6,997 nucleotides of DNA from Anaerolineae bacterium (GTDB lineage Bacteria > Chloroflexota > Anaerolineae > JAFGEY01), in contig JAFGIE010000179.1 of NCBI GenBank assembly GCA_016929775.1, positions 1 to 6,997 on the forward strand, read 5' to 3'. The translations under genes and the position numbers were made by a program. The notes below the pieces were generated by a model. That model was not told the DNA's origin. It saw nothing but the letters and a program-made list of their open reading frames with translations, and made no database searches. Below, in pieces: positions 1-6,204 of the stretch (position 1 is the first letter of the stretch; each line of letters starts with the position of its first letter).

Positions 1-486
1 CACGTCGACCATAGCCTGGATCAGCGAGCGCGGGGTAAAGTACTGCCCGGCGCCCGACTTGATGTCCTGGGCGTTCTTTTCGAGGAGCCCCTCATAGATC
101 TCGGCCTTGACATCGATCCCGAGGCCCATCCACTGCTCCTCGTCGATCAGCGAGATCAGGCGGCGCAGCTTGGCGGGGTCCTGGATCCGGTTCTGCGCCT
201 TGCGAAAGATGACCGGGATCAGGCCCGATCCCTGGCCCAGCGCGAGCAGCGTCTCGCGGTAGTGGCTCTCGAGCTCGGCGCCCTCGAGGGCGCGCAGGCT
301 AGCCCAGTTGTACGCTTCGGGGATCGCGCTCTCGCGCAGACCCCACTCGGCCTGTTCCCGGTCCATTTTGAGGAAGAGGAGGTAGGTCAGCTGCTCGACA
401 TAGTCGCCATAGGAGACGCCGTCGTCGCGCAGGACGTTGCAATAGTTCCACAGACGTTGGACGATTGCAGATGACTCAGCCGTCAT
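1..486 (-). CDS. hsdM: Type I restriction-modification DNA methyltransferase HsdM, N-terminal part (runs off window)
   Basis: This is the modification subunit of a type I R-M system. With HsdS it forms the M2S methyltransferase, which transfers a methyl group from S-adenosylmethionine to adenine in the target site. Only the first 162 codons are present; the frame is open to base 1. Residues 1-115 look like the helical HsdM N-terminal domain (RLWNYCNVLRDDGVSYGDYV, then LTYLLFLKMD). YEGLLEKNA at 131-139 and GAGQYFTPR at 145-153 are the family signature leading into the SAM-binding methyltransferase domain. The catalytic (N/D)PPF/Y motif would lie beyond the window. The ATG at 486-484 has a good Shine-Dalgarno (AGAAGG, 494-499) 7 nt upstream. 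The first 11 nt overlap the end of the RAYT gene, so translation may be coupled to it. Identity rests on recognised motifs, not a search. Confidence 0.95.
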   Translation of the reverse strand, partial: MTAESSAIVQRLWNYCNVLRDDGVSYGDYVEQLTYLLFLKMDREQAEWGLRESAIPEAYNWASLRALEGAELESHYRETLLALGQGSGLIPVIFRKAQNRIQDPAKLRRLISLIDEEQWMGLGIDVKAEIYEGLLEKNAQDIKSGAGQYFTPRSLIQAMVDV

Positions 487-1189
487 GTGTGTGCCTTCTA
501 GAAGCACTGTGCCCGGGGTGTTCCCGGTCAAGCTCCCAGCGCAGTGGGTTGAGGTCGATGTATGTCCGGATCGCGTCGAGCTCGCGCCGGTTGCGGATGA
601 CGTGCTCGTAGTAACTACGTTGCCAGAATGGCTGTCCTGACGTGCCGCGTAGGGCATTGATCCGGCGTGCAGAAAAGGTCTTGAATGCGCGCACGATCTC
701 GGGGAGAGCATGGCGGCGTAGTGGCGTAGGGGCGGGTTCGCTGTCGTCCGCGGTGGCGCTCGTAGGGGTGGGTTCCGTGTCACCCGCGGTGGCGCCCGTA
801 GGGGCGGGTTCGACGCCTCGCGCCGTGGTCAGAGCACGGACAGAACGCGGACCTGCCCCATATGCGCCGTCACTTCCGTGGAAACCCGCCCCTACAAGGC
901 CCATCCCCGGGTGATCATCATCCACCAGGACAAGAACCCCGTGCACGTGGTTTGGCATGACCACAAATGCGTCCAACCGTACGTGCGGGTAATGGTTTGG
1001 CAGGTCGGCCCAACAGCCCTCTACGAGCCGCCCCTCTTTGCTGTGCACCATCTCACCACTGACGATCTCGCCCAGCACGCACGCACCACCCCGGACGCAG
1101 AGCGTCACGAAATACGCGCCCGGGGCCGTATAGTCGTACCCAGGCAACCGCATCGATCGCCGATGGTGTCGCTCAGGATCGTATGACAA
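476..1189 (-). CDS. REP-associated tyrosine transposase (RAYT, Y1/HUH single-strand transposase family)
   Basis: This 237-aa protein belongs to the RAYT/TnpA_REP family, single-strand DNA nucleases that cut and join at REP sequences through a catalytic tyrosine. HHRRSMRLPGYDYTAPGAYFVTLC (split here by residue: HHRRS 8-12, YDY 18-20, GAYFVTLC 24-31) is the typical N-terminus. MPNHVH at 78-83 holds the HUH metal-binding pair (H81, H83). FWQRSYYEHVIRN at 188-200 carries the likely nucleophile (Y193/Y194), followed by the family tail IRTYIDLNPLRW. Residues about 93-157 are a low-complexity Gly/Pro/Ala/Thr insert encoded by REP copies within the gene, which explains a length above the usual 150-180 aa. 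The start is TTG (1189-1187), chosen because MSYDPERHHRRS matches the family N-terminus and AAGG lies just upstream. The gene sits between hsdS and hsdM in the same orientation and overlaps hsdM by 11 nt. All core motifs are intact, so it may be active. Confidence 0.92.
   Translation of the reverse strand: MSYDPERHHRRSMRLPGYDYTAPGAYFVTLCVRGGACVLGEIVSGEMVHSKEGRLVEGCWADLPNHYPHVRLDAFVVMPNHVHGVLVLVDDDHPGMGLVGAGFHGSDGAYGAGPRSVRALTTARGVEPAPTGATAGDTEPTPTSATADDSEPAPTPLRRHALPEIVRAFKTFSARRINALRGTSGQPFWQRSYYEHVIRNRRELDAIRTYIDLNPLRWELDREHPGHSASRRHTHDG
494..499 (-). promoter_or_regulatory. Ribosome binding site of hsdM inside the RAYT gene
   Basis: AGAAGG on the minus strand lies 7 nt upstream of the hsdM ATG at 486-484. 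It is within the last codons of the RAYT gene, whose stop codon (TGA, 478-476) falls just after the hsdM start. This layout supports the chosen hsdM start and suggests that ribosomes finishing the transposase could reinitiate on hsdM. Confidence 0.6.
726..833. repeat. Three tandem 36-bp units, each starting with a REP-like GTAGGGG motif
   Basis: Units begin at 726, 762 and 798 on the plus strand, a spacing of exactly 36 bp. Each starts GTAGGGGYGGGTTC. The first two also share CCGCGGTGGCGC; the third diverges after about 15 bp and doubles as the left arm of the REPIN at 798-895. Because 36 is a multiple of three the RAYT frame is kept, giving 12-residue protein repeats with the core EPAPT / EPTPT / EPAPT (about residues 127-155). 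Copy number could change without breaking the gene. Confidence 0.85.
798..895. repeat. REPIN-like inverted repeat pair inside the RAYT gene
   Basis: The left arm GTAGGGGCGGGTTCGACGCC starts at 798 and the right arm AAACCCGCCCCTAC ends at 895, for a 98-bp element. It shares the arms and the inner GACGCCTYGCGCC stretch with the 97-bp element at 1281-1377, so the two are copies of one family. The GTAG at each outer end resembles the conserved tetranucleotide that marks REP elements recognised by RAYTs. On the coding strand the right arm is read as VGAGF (residues 99-103 of the RAYT) and the left arm as EPAPT, without stop codons. Confidence 0.8.
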
Positions 1190-1280
1190 TGTACCTTACC
1201 TGTCGCGTGGTCAATGCCATCTGTCGGACAACGGCGCTACAGTGGACCCGTCCCCACACCATCACCCAACGCCTGGTCGC

Positions 1281-1377
1281 ATAGGGGCGGGTTTGACGCC
1301 TTGCGCCCCGAACGCAACACCGCCACGGTACACACCTACTCCTGCGGCGTCGTTCCTGCCTCGAAACCCGCCCCTAC
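1281..1377. repeat. REPIN-like inverted repeat overlapping the 3' end of hsdS
   Basis: TAGGGGCGGGTTT (1282-1294) and AAACCCGCCCCTA (1364-1376) form a perfect 13-bp inverted repeat. A second inner pair, GACGCC (1295-1300) with GGCGTC (1346-1351), can extend the stem around a bulge. The left end has ATAG where the others have GTAG. The element occupies most of the 146-bp gap between hsdS and the RAYT gene and also covers the last 13 codons and stop codon of hsdS. In the operon mRNA it would fold into a long hairpin that could stabilise upstream message or reduce readthrough to the RAYT gene and hsdM. That role is inferred. Confidence 0.85.
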
Positions 1378-2982
1378 CTGCCTCGCATGGATACGCGCCA
1401 GCAGCGCCGACGCCGGCTCGTCATCCGGATCCTGCGGCACCAGCCGCCCCTCGAAGGCGCACTTGAGGACCGACTGGCGGAGACGGTGCGCACGGATCAG
1501 GTCAGACTGAGCGGACGCCCGCACTGCATGGGCAAGCGACCATCTTCGGTGTGCTTCCTGCACGATACGCATCTGTTCGGCTTCGGGTGGTACGGCGACT
1601 GCATAGACTGACAGCCTGCTCGAGCCGAGGTGGTGAATGCCAACACCCTTCGCTATCTCGCCGAATCTGCCAGTCAGCGCGCTGGACAGGAAGTACAGCC
1701 ACACATATTCTGGTGGAAGCCTGTACAGGCGCACGCGGATGAGAGTGTTCTGGAAACAGCAGTCCTCAATCTGCTCTTCCCATATGAACGGCTTGCCGAC
1801 CTCGCCCGGGCTGCCGGATGCTTCCGCCAAGAGTATGTCGTCTTTCTGGAGACGATACGTCTCAAGGTCGTCCGGAGGGAAGTTCATCTCGCTAACGTCT
1901 GAGAGGTCCACCCCTTCCCATGTAGCATTTGCCGCCCTAAGGTAGGGTCTCATATGAGGCCCTTGGTGGTGTCGAGGCGATCTCTGGCGCCCCAGACGGA
2001 CCTCACCGATCTGGTCAACCGTCGCCCACACCCACCCCTCCGGCAGATCGGGCAGGCCCTCCGTGTCCGGCGGCTCGGGCTCGTCGTACTTGTGCTTCCA
2101 CTTCCCATTCCTAGGCAGGTAGCGCGCGTACTCCTCCTCCGGAATCCCCCCCCACTCCTCCGGCGCCAGGTCGCGGATGCGCGCCGGCAGCCCCTTGGCC
2201 TTGCGCAGCGCCTGCGCCGCCTTTTTCTTTGCGCGTTCGACCTGTCTCTCCCACTCTGCCTCTTCCCAGCGCCGGCGCCGCTCGGCGAGGATCCGCTGCA
2301 GGAGCACGTCTGCCGGCTCATAGTCTCGGCCCTCAGCGCGTGCCAGGTCGGCCTCTGTGGGCACGAGCCGTCCCTCGCACGCCGCCTGGAGGACCGAGGC
2401 CCTATAGCGCTCGAGGTTGGCCTTGGCGCGCTCCAGCGCTGCCACCGCTGCGTCGAGGCGGGAGAACTGGGCTTCGATGGCGTCGACGATGCGGCGCTGC
2501 TCCTTGGTGGGGGCCAGAGGAATCATCTGGCGGCGTACATCGCTGTCACGAACGGCAGGATAGCTGGTACCTCGCTGAAGCTCGCTCAGACTGTCGACAA
2601 ACTCATCTGTTAGCGCGTAGTAGTACAGGTACCTCGGTTCGATCCCCGTTGCTCCACGCAGAACAGAGAACCCCGTCGATGCCACTTGCCCATCGTAGGC
2701 ATCCGGCACCATTGCGATGTTTCTCAGGTAGGTCCTGACTGTTGAGAACAGAGTGTCGCGTGCTCGGACTAGCTGCCTTGCTCGTGAGGGTGCCTCCGAC
2801 CCTCGGTACACCTTTGGCTCGACCACTCTGCTCAACTGGTTGTCGAGAGAGGAGATGTCGAGGTAGGTGAACAGCTGCTGTGGGTCCTGCTCTGGCTTCA
2901 CCTTCTCTATAGGCAAGGTGATCACACCAATGGTTGTCTCCACCCAGCCACTCGGGATGCTCAGAGCCTCATCTCCAGACAA
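1336..2982 (-). CDS. hsdS: Type I restriction-modification specificity subunit HsdS
   Basis: HsdS recognises the bipartite target site and holds the HsdM and HsdR subunits together. This 548-aa protein has the usual two-half layout: target recognition domain 1 from IPSGWVETT (residues 9-17) to about 160; a helical conserved region at 161-205 (EQRRIVDAIEAQFSRLD through ASVLQAACEGRLVP); a long charged linker at 210-300; domain 2 from LPEGWVWATV (313-322) to about 465; and a second helical region ending QSVLKCAFEGRLVP (503-516). The repeated EGRLVP segments mark the internal duplication. The start is TTG at 2982-2980, supported by GGGGGAG 5 nt upstream and the lack of a better in-frame start; it lies 2 bp after the hsdR stop. 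The last 13 residues (from V536) are encoded by a REPIN. A run of eight G in the linker could cause frameshifting. By hand count, some 60-base stretches in the recognition domains are only 52-62 % GC, against about 80 % in part of the linker, which fits domain exchange. Confidence 0.95.
   Translation of the reverse strand: MSGDEALSIPSGWVETTIGVITLPIEKVKPEQDPQQLFTYLDISSLDNQLSRVVEPKVYRGSEAPSRARQLVRARDTLFSTVRTYLRNIAMVPDAYDGQVASTGFSVLRGATGIEPRYLYYYALTDEFVDSLSELQRGTSYPAVRDSDVRRQMIPLAPTKEQRRIVDAIEAQFSRLDAAVAALERAKANLERYRASVLQAACEGRLVPTEADLARAEGRDYEPADVLLQRILAERRRRWEEAEWERQVERAKKKAAQALRKAKGLPARIRDLAPEEWGGIPEEEYARYLPRNGKWKHKYDEPEPPDTEGLPDLPEGWVWATVDQIGEVRLGRQRSPRHHQGPHMRPYLRAANATWEGVDLSDVSEMNFPPDDLETYRLQKDDILLAEASGSPGEVGKPFIWEEQIEDCCFQNTLIRVRLYRLPPEYVWLYFLSSALTGRFGEIAKGVGIHHLGSSRLSVYAVAVPPEAEQMRIVQEAHRRWSLAHAVRASAQSDLIRAHRLRQSVLKCAFEGRLVPQDPDDEPASALLARIHARQVGAGFEAGTTPQE
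2156..2163 (-). repeat. Run of eight G in the hsdS linker (candidate slippage tract)
   Basis: Eight consecutive G on the coding strand encode part of EEWGGIP, around residues 276-280, between the two recognition domains. Losing one G moves translation into a frame that stays open to about 1950, giving a protein with domain 1 and a foreign tail. Gaining one G gives a TAG about 14 codons later. The tract is short, and runs of G are expected more often in GC-rich DNA, so phase variation is only a possibility. Confidence 0.45.
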
Positions 2983-2984
2983 CG

Positions 2985-5753
2985 TTACTCCCCCAACGCC
3001 TCATTCATCTCTGCCAGCACCACCTGCAGGCGCCCGTCGAACGCGCGCTGTGCGGAGACGATGCCGCCGTGGGCACCCATCTCGCCGTGCTGCAGGTCCT
3101 GCGGCGTGACGTTCAGGTTCAGCCCAATCGCCTCCGCGATGCGGTCCAGCCACCAGCGCTGCGCGTCGGTGAGCTGCTGCCCGTCCGCCTCCTGCGCCGC
3201 AAGCCACTGCTCATATCGCGCCCGCACCACGTCCGGGTAGGGCACCAGTTCGTCGTCCATCTGCACGGCGTGCCGCACCAGCGAGACCAGGTCGGTCACC
3301 ACCCGCTGCGCACCCGCGCCACGCACCTTGTCCTGCTCGAGCTGCGCGTAGGCCTGCCACAGCGACACTGTGGTCCACGCGTTCGGCGGCAGCGCGATCC
3401 TGTCCTCCAGCTCCTTGACCTGCTCCAGCGTCAGCGCCTGGCGCCGGTAGGACTGGCTGAACAGCACCTCGAGCGCCGCGATCTCGTCCCGGTGCGCTTC
3501 CACGTAGGCGCGAAAGTCCTCGACCGTCTGCCGCGCCCGTTCGGTGTCTGCCACGCTGTACCCGGATTCCAACACCCGGTCTTTCAGCGCGGTGTGGACG
3601 ATCTGCTCGCTGCGCTGCTGAATGTTCGTCAGCAGCCCGCGCAGCGCCGGGTCGTTGTACGGCGCCGTCGCCTCGCGCATGCGCGCCGCCCGTATCTCGG
3701 CGAGCGCCTCCGGCGCCGGGTCGGCAATGCCCTGCGCCCGCGCGTCCGCCAGGACCAGGTCAGGGTCCACGGCGTCGAGCAGGGCGTGCGCCAGCTCGCG
3801 CGGCGACTTGCCGCCGGACGCCTCGCGGATTGCCTGCCGCTCCTCGTCCGTGAGCTCGCGCTCGATCCGTGACAGGCGGACTGCCAGCGAGGTGCACGCC
3901 TCTTCGCTGACCACACCCCAGCTGATCTGCTCCAGCAGCTTTTCCAGCGACACGGAGCGCTTGCGCTCCAGCGTGCCGGTATCGACCTTTTCGTGCTCCA
4001 CGGCGCCCACGGCGTCGACGATCACGAAATGCGTCTTGCGGCCCGCGTCGCGCGTCACGGCGCGCAGCTCAGTGTCCTGCACCACGCGCGTGCCCCGTCC
4101 CAGCATCTGCTCAAAGTAGTTGGCCGAGTTGACCCGCCGCAAAAAGAGGAGCACCTCGAGAGGGCGCACGTCGGTCCCGGTAGCGATCATGTCGACGGTC
4201 ACGGCGATGCGCGGGTTGTAGCTGTTGCGCAGGTCGTTGATCAGGTCCTCGGGCTTGCGTCCCGTTGTCTTGTAGGTGATCTTGCAGCAGAACGCGTCCC
4301 CCTTGCCGAACACGTCGCGCGTGATGCGTACAATGTCCTCTGCGTGGCTGTCGTCCTTGGCAAAGACCACCGTCTTGGGCACGATCGTGCGACCGGGATA
4401 GATCTCGGTGAACAGCCGGTCGCGGAAGGTCTGCATCACAGTCCGGATCTGGTCGGGCGCGACCACGTCGCGGTCGAGCTGGCTTGGGCCATAGTCCAGC
4501 TCTTCGTCCATCGCCTCGGCCCGTTCCTCGCGCGTCCGCCGGTCGCGCACGTCCACCCACTCGCCCGCCTCGATCCGGCTGCCCGCCTCCGTCACCTCGG
4601 TGCGGATGCGGTACACCCAGCCGTCGACGTTCACCCCATCCGCCACCGCCCGCTCACGCGGGTACTCCATCACGCAGTTCTGGTTGAAGAAGCCGTAGGT
4701 TAGTTTGGACGGCGTCGCCGTCAGCCCGATCAGGTAAGCGTCGAAATACTCGAGCACCTGCCGCCACACGTTATAGATCGATCGGTGACATTCGTCGATG
4801 ACGATAAAGTCGAAATACGAGACCGGCAGCGCTGCGTTGTAGGCAACTTCCTTGGGCTGGTCGCCATAGATGTGCCCCAACGCGCCGAGCGGGCGTTCCT
4901 CCAGCTCGGGATCCATCTCGGGCTCGGCGCTGAGCATCGAGAACAGGCGCTGCACGGTGGTGATGCATACCTTGGCGACGGGGTCGGGCACGTTGGATCG
5001 CATATGCTGCACGTTGTACAGCTCGGTGAACTTGCGCCCGTCGTCCGGCGTGGTGAACTGGGCGAACTCGTTGTAGGCCTGGCGGCCCAGGTTGGTGCGG
5101 TCGACCATGAACAGCACCCGCTGCGCACCGGCGTACTTGACCAGGCGGTAGATGAACTGCACGGCGGTGTACGTCTTGCCGCTGCCGGTCGCCATCTGGA
5201 TCAGCGCCCGCGGGCGGTCCTGCGCGAACGACTGCTCCAGGTTGCGGATCGCCTCCACCTGTGCTTCCCATAGGCCCTCGGTCGCGAGGGGTGGCATCCT
5301 GCGCAAGCGCGCTCGCAAGGTCTCTGATTGCGCCGCCCACCTGATCAGCGTCTCGGGCCGGTGAAAGGTGTAGATGCGCCGGCTGCGCGCGTCGGGGTCG
5401 CGGTCGTCGGCAAAGTAGGTCTCAACGCCGGTTGACTCGTAGCGGAAGGGGAGCGGGTCGTGCCACGCCAGCGGGCGCAGCTTGTCGGGCAGGCCCTCGC
5501 AGTAGTTCATCGCCTGCGGCTCAGCTCCACTCAGTGTCGTACCCGTTGGCTTGGCCTCCACCACGCCGATCGGGCGCCCGTCGGCAAAGAGCAGATAGTC
5601 GACCTCACCCGTGGCCAGCGGGAACTCGCACACCGCAACGCCGGGCGCTACCAGTCGGTTCATCTGCTGGCGCGTCTGCACGACCCAGCCCGCCTCGGCG
5701 AGCATAGGGTCGATCTGGGCGCGTGCCTCTTGTTCTGGGGTCAGGAGCGCCAT
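2985..5753 (-). CDS. hsdR: Type I restriction endonuclease subunit HsdR (EcoEI-like)
   Basis: HsdR is the ATP-driven motor and nuclease of the type I complex; it translocates DNA from an unmethylated site and cuts at a distance. The 922 residues contain, in order: an N-terminal PD-(D/E)xK nuclease domain (D52, E66, K68 in GEVDYLLF...GVVEAKP); the LPFRYESTGVET segment (101-112); helicase motif I ATGSGKT (188-194); motif II DECH (320-323); motif III TATP (345-348); motif V ATGTDV (524-529); motif VI QMLGRGTR (549-556); and a long C-terminal helical region (about 600-922) expected to dock onto the methyltransferase. All motifs are intact. The layout resembles the EcoEI (type IB) branch rather than EcoKI. 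The ATG at 5753-5751 has AGAGG (5761-5765) 7 nt upstream. It is the first gene of the operon and lies 2 bp from hsdS. Confidence 0.97.
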   Translation of the reverse strand: MALLTPEQEARAQIDPMLAEAGWVVQTRQQMNRLVAPGVAVCEFPLATGEVDYLLFADGRPIGVVEAKPTGTTLSGAEPQAMNYCEGLPDKLRPLAWHDPLPFRYESTGVETYFADDRDPDARSRRIYTFHRPETLIRWAAQSETLRARLRRMPPLATEGLWEAQVEAIRNLEQSFAQDRPRALIQMATGSGKTYTAVQFIYRLVKYAGAQRVLFMVDRTNLGRQAYNEFAQFTTPDDGRKFTELYNVQHMRSNVPDPVAKVCITTVQRLFSMLSAEPEMDPELEERPLGALGHIYGDQPKEVAYNAALPVSYFDFIVIDECHRSIYNVWRQVLEYFDAYLIGLTATPSKLTYGFFNQNCVMEYPRERAVADGVNVDGWVYRIRTEVTEAGSRIEAGEWVDVRDRRTREERAEAMDEELDYGPSQLDRDVVAPDQIRTVMQTFRDRLFTEIYPGRTIVPKTVVFAKDDSHAEDIVRITRDVFGKGDAFCCKITYKTTGRKPEDLINDLRNSYNPRIAVTVDMIATGTDVRPLEVLLFLRRVNSANYFEQMLGRGTRVVQDTELRAVTRDAGRKTHFVIVDAVGAVEHEKVDTGTLERKRSVSLEKLLEQISWGVVSEEACTSLAVRLSRIERELTDEERQAIREASGGKSPRELAHALLDAVDPDLVLADARAQGIADPAPEALAEIRAARMREATAPYNDPALRGLLTNIQQRSEQIVHTALKDRVLESGYSVADTERARQTVEDFRAYVEAHRDEIAALEVLFSQSYRRQALTLEQVKELEDRIALPPNAWTTVSLWQAYAQLEQDKVRGAGAQRVVTDLVSLVRHAVQMDDELVPYPDVVRARYEQWLAAQEADGQQLTDAQRWWLDRIAEAIGLNLNVTPQDLQHGEMGAHGGIVSAQRAFDGRLQVVLAEMNEALGE
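2988..2994 (-). promoter_or_regulatory. Ribosome binding site of hsdS within the hsdR 3' end
   Basis: GGGGGAG on the minus strand overlaps the last sense codons of hsdR and sits 5 nt before the TTG start of hsdS, with the hsdR TAA in between. It is a strong Shine-Dalgarno match and decides the start of hsdS. It points to translational coupling of R and S. Confidence 0.7.
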
Positions 5754-5772
5754 TTGGCAGCCTCTAGCGGGT

Positions 5773-5809
5773 AAGAAACAGCCCGCTCACCGGCTTGCGG
5801 CGAACGGGC
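5773..5809 (-). terminator. Leader hairpin with U-rich tail before hsdR (possible attenuator)
   Basis: On the minus strand, positions 5809-5798 and 5792-5781 form a 12-bp stem (with two G-U pairs) around the 5-nt loop CAAGC. The stem is followed by TGTTTCTT (5780-5773), six of eight T. This looks like an intrinsic terminator placed between the promoter and the hsdR start. An alternative pairing exists: AGCCCGC at 5826-5820 complements GCGGGCT at 5786-5780 and would open the terminator stem. The function is inferred from pairing alone. Confidence 0.45.
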
Positions 5810-5864
5810 GCGGGGCACTGCGGGCTCCCTCGCCGCACCAGTCTTGTGTCTCGTTGCTTCCTTT

Positions 5865-5893
5865 AGCTTACCACAACGCACATAGGATGTCAA
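5865..5893 (-). promoter_or_regulatory. Sigma70-type promoter of the hsdR-hsdS-RAYT-hsdM operon
   Basis: A perfect -35 box TTGACA (5893-5888), a 17-bp spacer and a -10 box TAAGCT (5870-5865) lie upstream of hsdR on the minus strand. The -10 box matches TATAAT only at positions 1, 2 and 6. Transcription would start near 5858 and leave a leader of about 105 nt. No other convincing promoter is visible before hsdS or hsdM, so all four genes probably share it. Confidence 0.55.
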
Positions 5894-6204
5894 AACAACT
5901 TGCTGTCACAACCGCCAGTTATCCGCCGGACTCGCCCTTCTGTGCGCGTTTCGCGCAGCATCCTGAGGTCGCGAAGGACTCTGTATCCGTCTCCGCGATC
6001 GCCACCTGGCGCTGCACCATCTCGAGGGTCGAGCACCCCAGCTGCTCGTTCGTCGCGGCGGCTCCCATAAAGCATCGTGCGGCATCTTGAGCTACGAAGC
6101 ACTCCGTCCAAGTCGAAGCGCAACCGCGCTCCACGCCCGCCCGGGATCGAGCCAGCTCAAGCGTCCGCGCTTCTGTCCGCGTCTGCGTCCGCCAGCGGTC
6201 TATC

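Larger units (their letters stand above)
5754..6204. other. 451-bp intergenic region between the Mrr-like gene and hsdR
   Basis: The proximal part (5754-5893) holds the hsdR ribosome binding site, the leader hairpin and the promoter. In 5894-6204 no gene is convincing. One minus-strand frame stays open to 5919 with high GC at third positions and a plausible-looking end (NEQLGCSTLEMVQRQVAIAE), but it has no clear start of its own; it might be a small gene or a decayed remnant. No tRNA, terminator or mobile element was seen. Positions 6160-6193 are rich in short CGTCYGCG-like repeats. Confidence 0.5.

Noticed and set aside
726..895. CRISPR array, because of regularly spaced 36-bp units
   Set aside because: The units are contiguous tandem repeats without unique spacers, lie in frame in a coding gene, and are of the REP type.
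642..1186. Plus-strand open frames opposite the RAYT gene
   Set aside because: They are antisense to a gene with clear family motifs and are composed of biased, repetitive residues typical of GC-rich shadows.
476..1377. IS200/IS605 insertion sequence with left and right ends
   Set aside because: The protein has RAYT rather than IS200 TnpA features, there is no tnpB, and the flanking repeats are REP-type inverted pairs rather than one pair of IS ends.
1950..2321. Minus-strand 123-residue frame within hsdS
   Set aside because: It is Arg/Ser/Gly-rich shadow coding in another frame of hsdS. It matters only as the frame entered if one G is lost from the poly-G tract.
2934..3872. Long plus-strand frame (312 residues) opposite hsdR
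   Set aside because: The opposite strand encodes HsdR with intact motifs; the plus frame is rich in Arg, Leu, Val and His and has no recognisable domain.
5890..6123. Minus-strand frame starting RFDLDGVL, resembling HAD phosphatase motif I
   Set aside because: Only the one short motif fits. The rest is Arg-rich with no other HAD motif, and the start would be TTG without a ribosome binding site, so the match is probably chance.
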